Positions 61,641-64,000 of a stretch of DNA of 64,000 bases are shown in pieces. The notes beneath the pieces are model-generated. The model saw only the letters and a program-made list of their open reading frames with translations, was not told the DNA's origin and did not search any database. A program made the translations under genes and the position numbers. The stretch lies in the NCBI GenBank assembly GCA_009782565.1, contig WRIU01000004.1:62001-126000 (forward strand). Direction: 5' to 3'. The stretch is from Betaproteobacteria bacterium (GTDB lineage: Bacteria; Pseudomonadota; Gammaproteobacteria; Burkholderiales; Rhodocyclaceae). Each line of letters opens with the position of its first letter. Position 1 is the first letter of the stretch.

Positions 61641-62545
61641 GGTGTTTTCCGTTGAAGCACGAGCACACGCAGCGAATTGGCGTCAAGCTCGCATTCCTTG
61701 CGATGAAAGCTTTGTGAGCCATAGCGCCCGGAAGGATAGCCTAAGGCATGACGGTGTATCAGCCGTTTTGGCTGTAGACCGTGGGCGGTCAAAAAATAAC
61801 TGATCTGCATTCCCAGCCCTCCCTGCTTGGCGTGTTCTTCTATCACATAGAGGGTGTCGCTTTCCGCTGCCTTGAGAAAGGCTTGTGGTGGTTGGGCTCG
61901 TCCTTCAAGGGGCAGTTCGGTCACAGCCCATACAGCAGGACGAGTCGCTTCATCCAAATCGGACAAGGCTTTCCAGGCAACTCCCGCCAGAGGCCCCAAA
62001 GCAGCCAGAACGCCCTGACTGCCAGGCAGAACACAACGCCAGGGAGCGTATGACAGAACGTTTTCTCCATCCGGCATGACCTCATAACCGAGCCGAAGAT
62101 ACACCGGCCCATCGCGTTGCGCTTTGAGTTGCGAAACGATGTCCGCATCAAAGGCGGGAACCAGACAGCGCACCCCCAAGGCGGCCATGACGGCGCAGTC
62201 TTCCAGCGCATGGTGAGTCGGTCCCATATAGCCGTAACCGTAGCCGCCCCCGTTGCCGACAAGACATACTGGCAGTCTGGTCAAAGCAAGGTCGTTGCGG
62301 ATTTGCTCGAAAGGCCGGGCATAACAGAACGGCGCGATGCTGTAAGCAAACACGTGCATGCCCTCACGCGCAAGTCCGGCGGCAATACCGATCATGCTCT
62401 GTTCCGCCACGCCGCAATTGATGAAACGCTCGCCCAAGGCATCGCGCACTTCTTCCAGCGCCATGAAACCAAGGTCGCCTGTCAGGAAAAAACAATCGTC
62501 ATCGGAAAAATTCTGGATGATTGCCTGGGCGAAAGCTTTTCTCAT
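61637..62545 (-). CDS. Transketolase C-terminal subunit
   Basis: A 302-residue split transketolase: pyrimidine-binding region FLTGDLGFMALEEV, catalytic Glu in NCGVAEQSMIGIAAGLAREG, and the C-terminal half (TLYVIEEHAKQGGLGMQISY). Together with the N-subunit it would transfer a two-carbon ketol unit using thiamine diphosphate. Start overlaps the N-subunit stop by four bases. Located inside a glycan locus rather than with central-carbon genes. Confidence 0.85.
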   Translation of the reverse strand: MRKAFAQAIIQNFSDDDCFFLTGDLGFMALEEVRDALGERFINCGVAEQSMIGIAAGLAREGMHVFAYSIAPFCYARPFEQIRNDLALTRLPVCLVGNGGGYGYGYMGPTHHALEDCAVMAALGVRCLVPAFDADIVSQLKAQRDGPVYLRLGYEVMPDGENVLSYAPWRCVLPGSQGVLAALGPLAGVAWKALSDLDEATRPAVWAVTELPLEGRAQPPQAFLKAAESDTLYVIEEHAKQGGLGMQISYFLTAHGLQPKRLIHRHALGYPSGRYGSQSFHRKECELDANSLRVLVLQRKTP

Positions 62546-63480
62546 AACCTGCCCTCCGTCTGAATCCGTTGAATGCCTTCTTCATATTGTTCTCTGGTCA
62601 ACGGCAGGTAATGAGATTCCAGCTTACCTTCAAAATGCAGGCCATACCCCTTCCTAGTGCGGAGCACAACGATATGTGGGCGGCGATTTTGAGTCACCCC
62701 AGCCTGAAGGCTGGGGATTCCTCGATACGGTTCAGGGGAGCCTTCGGCTCCATGAACGATTGTCTCGCTTACCCCGAAACGTGTTTCGGGGATTGCGCTT
62801 GACGCGTGTTCCGACGTTGCCAGCGCGGCGCGTATGGACTCAGGGTCATGCCCATCAACGGATTGCACAAAAGCGCCGAAAGCCTCAAAACGCGGAGCGA
62901 GATCGGAAATTCCGATGACTTCGGCGGTACTTCCGAATCCCTGTAGACCATTCTGGTCAACCAGGATCACGAGATTGTCGAGTTCATGTCTGAGAGCAAA
63001 ATTGAGCGTCTCCCAACAAGAGCCTTCCTGCCATTCACCATCGGAACACAGGCAATAAACCCGCCCCCGGTTTTCCGGTTTTCCGGTTTTCCGCTTATGC
63101 CGTAACGCCAAAGCCAATCCGGCAGCCAATGAAGGCCCGTGACCGAGACTGCCTGTCGGAAAAAGTAGGCCGGGAACACCGCTGCCCGAAGGATGCCCAG
63201 GCAAAGTCGTCCCTTCGCCGCAAAATGTAGCCAATATTTCCTCTGACAACAGCCCTTTGGCCCACAGGGAGACATACAACGCCCCAGCCGCGTGCCCCTT
63301 GGAAAGTACGAAGCGGTCAGCCTCTGTCATGGTCGCAAGATGCAGCACCAGCATGGCATCCAGGCAGGAGAGATTGCCGCCGATATGCCCGGCATTTGCT
63401 TCGTAGTGCAAACGCAGAAGGCGCTGCCGGACGGTGGTGAGCACTTTGGAAAAATCGCGTGGGAGTGCTTCGTGCGGCAT
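62542..63480 (-). CDS. Transketolase N-terminal subunit with in-frame repeat insertion
   Basis: A 312-residue subunit with thiamine-diphosphate motifs NAGHIGGNLSCLDAMLVLHL, SKGHAAGALY, GSLGHGPSLAAGLALA and SDGEWQEG...DQNG. About residues 224-264 (from EHASSAIP to LQAGVTQ) are absent from normal transketolases and are the translation of the dispersed element R4 (62688-62811). The usual segment resumes at RRPHIVVLRTRKGYGLHF. A stretch of three GGTTTTCC units lies at 63069. Both features make function uncertain. Confidence 0.8.
   Translation of the reverse strand: MPHEALPRDFSKVLTTVRQRLLRLHYEANAGHIGGNLSCLDAMLVLHLATMTEADRFVLSKGHAAGALYVSLWAKGLLSEEILATFCGEGTTLPGHPSGSGVPGLLFPTGSLGHGPSLAAGLALALRHKRKTGKPENRGRVYCLCSDGEWQEGSCWETLNFALRHELDNLVILVDQNGLQGFGSTAEVIGISDLAPRFEAFGAFVQSVDGHDPESIRAALATSEHASSAIPETRFGVSETIVHGAEGSPEPYRGIPSLQAGVTQNRRPHIVVLRTRKGYGLHFEGKLESHYLPLTREQYEEGIQRIQTEGRL
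62688..62811. repeat. Dispersed three-hairpin element, copy R4 (in frame inside a gene)
   Basis: Hairpin 1 CCCCAGCC-TGAA-GGCTGGGG, linker ATTCCTCGATACGG. Hairpin 2 pairs GTTCAGGGGAGCC with GGCTCCATGAAC; then TTGTCTCGCTTA. Hairpin 3 is CCCCGAAAC-GT-GTTTCGGGG; then ATTGCGCTTGACGCGTGTTC. Located within the transketolase N-subunit gene and read through on the minus strand without a stop codon. Confidence 0.8.
63069..63092. repeat. Tandem 8-base repeat (GGTTTTCC) x3 in coding sequence
   Basis: Three exact units GGTTTTCC. On the coding strand this is GGAAAACC x3, encoding part of TGKPENR. One unit gain or loss would shift the frame because 8 is not a multiple of 3. Confidence 0.7.
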
Positions 63481-63542
63481 TGCTGTTTATACCTTGTGAA
63501 GTGGCAAGTATAACGTCATCAGTTACTGTTTGACAAAGTGCG

Positions 63543-64000
63543 CTAGTCTCTGTCCTTCACATATACACTGCCGCTGAACCCACCGTAATTTTTTGTCATA
63601 TCAATCGGTATTTCAGCGATTTTTTTATATTGCGGTAAAAAGACAAGCGCTTTCTCCAATATATCCGCTCCCGTTCCTGGCCTATGGCTCAAAACAATGA
63701 TGTTGGGATTTTCTGCTAAAATACGGACTCGCAATGAGTCGGGAGAAAGTTGCCGCGCCAGGGCGAAAAGCCCAGGGTCGAAAAGAGGGTTGTCCGTCTT
63801 TGGAGGCAACAGGCCAGTGAGTGGGTACAAAAGAAAGTAATGCCCGCTCGTCATTAAAGTATCGTTGGGTTTTGCCACATCCTTAACAGCTTGGGCCATT
63901 TGAAGATAATTGCTTTGGGAAATCATATCGAGCGGCCAGGACGTTTGGGCAAGCCTGACCGGTAGCCGTCGCAGGGTTTCAGTCATGTTCCGAGGGACAT
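63543..64000 (-). CDS. C-terminal part of an unidentified protein, probably GT-C-like
   Basis: The frame is open to the right edge, so the gene starts outside the window; a Met at 63986 is not clearly the start. The visible 150 residues are mainly soluble: NYLQMAQAVKDVAKPNDTLM, TSGHYFLLYPLTGLLPPKTD, NPLFDPGLFALARQL, NIIVLSHRPGTGADILEKAL and a final GGFSGSVYVKDRD. This resembles the periplasmic C-terminal domain of large membrane glycosyltransferases, as in its neighbours, but no family is recognised. Confidence 0.45.
   Translation of the reverse strand, partial: VPRNMTETLRRLPVRLAQTSWPLDMISQSNYLQMAQAVKDVAKPNDTLMTSGHYFLLYPLTGLLPPKTDNPLFDPGLFALARQLSPDSLRVRILAENPNIIVLSHRPGTGADILEKALVFLPQYKKIAEIPIDMTKNYGGFSGSVYVKDRD

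Noticed and set aside
7706-62811. Treating the three-hairpin element copies as IS200/IS605 insertion sequences
   Set aside because: Hairpin 1 looks similar to such ends, but no tnpA or tnpB gene or fragment is near any copy, so the element is listed only as a dispersed structured repeat.
62542-63480. Calling the transketolase pair a deoxyxylulose-5-phosphate synthase
   Set aside because: Split N- and C-subunit genes and the motifs SKGHA and GVAEQS fit transketolase-type proteins; DXS is a single long polypeptide with different landmarks.
1-64000. CRISPR array
   Set aside because: Repeats in the window are palindromic and dispersed; no run of regularly spaced direct repeats with unique spacers was seen.

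Overview
The window is a GC-rich chromosomal segment from a betaproteobacterium, most likely of the Rhodocyclales type. This rests on lineage-typical families (DUF3460, DUF2782, a BPSS1780-type membrane protein), a RibB protein with a decayed RibA half, and the gene orders rimP-nusA-infB-rbfA-truB and lptB-rpoN-hpf-ptsN. The genus cannot be fixed from the sequence alone. Most of the window is ordinary core genome. It contains one tRNA, no rRNA and no CRISPR array.

Layout. 1-7.7 kb: end of alr, DUF3460, a tyrosine-rich lipoprotein, polA, then a forward run of LOG-family protein, DUF2782, thrB, a membrane protein and a diaminopimelate dehydrogenase. 7.7-15.5 kb: two palindromic repeats, a di-heme cytochrome c peroxidase, clpB, minor pilins pilV-pilW-pilX, and panB-panC. 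15.7-22 kb is the accessory patch: higBA with an apparently leaderless promoter, a truncated nucleotidyltransferase next to tRNA-Ser(UGA), pcuC-sco1, a solitary adenine methyltransferase, and an ECF sigma / membrane anti-sigma pair with a secreted protein. 22-28.3 kb: rimP-nusA-infB-rbfA-truB behind a leader hairpin. 28.5-34.5 kb: recB-recD-sixA without recC. 34.6-50.8 kb: an Rpn-type protein, psd, cutA, dsbD, ribE-ribBA(X)-ribH-nusB, an HU gene, recA-recX-lptB-rpoN-hpf-ptsN, ilvA and a PAS-GGDEF cyclase.

51-64 kb is a surface-polysaccharide locus entirely on the minus strand and continuing past the right edge. It holds a split transketolase, an epimerase/GT2 fusion with a GtrB/ArnC-like C-terminus, a methyltransferase, two large membrane proteins, three small multidrug-resistance-like membrane proteins, an SDR next to a PglC-type initiating sugar transferase, and a WecE aminotransferase. 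Several of its genes are visibly AT-richer than the core. Together they look like lipid-linked glycan initiation plus an undecaprenyl-phosphate-sugar donor, flippase and GT-C transfer route, with an unidentified sugar made by the transketolase/epimerase module.

The most unusual signal is a dispersed element of about 125 bp with three hairpins whose arms co-vary between copies (7706, 28325, 56314, 62688). One copy lies in frame inside the transketolase N-subunit gene, adding about 41 residues without a stop codon. Other notable points are the vestigial epimerase tail at 50835 and the leaderless higBA promoter.
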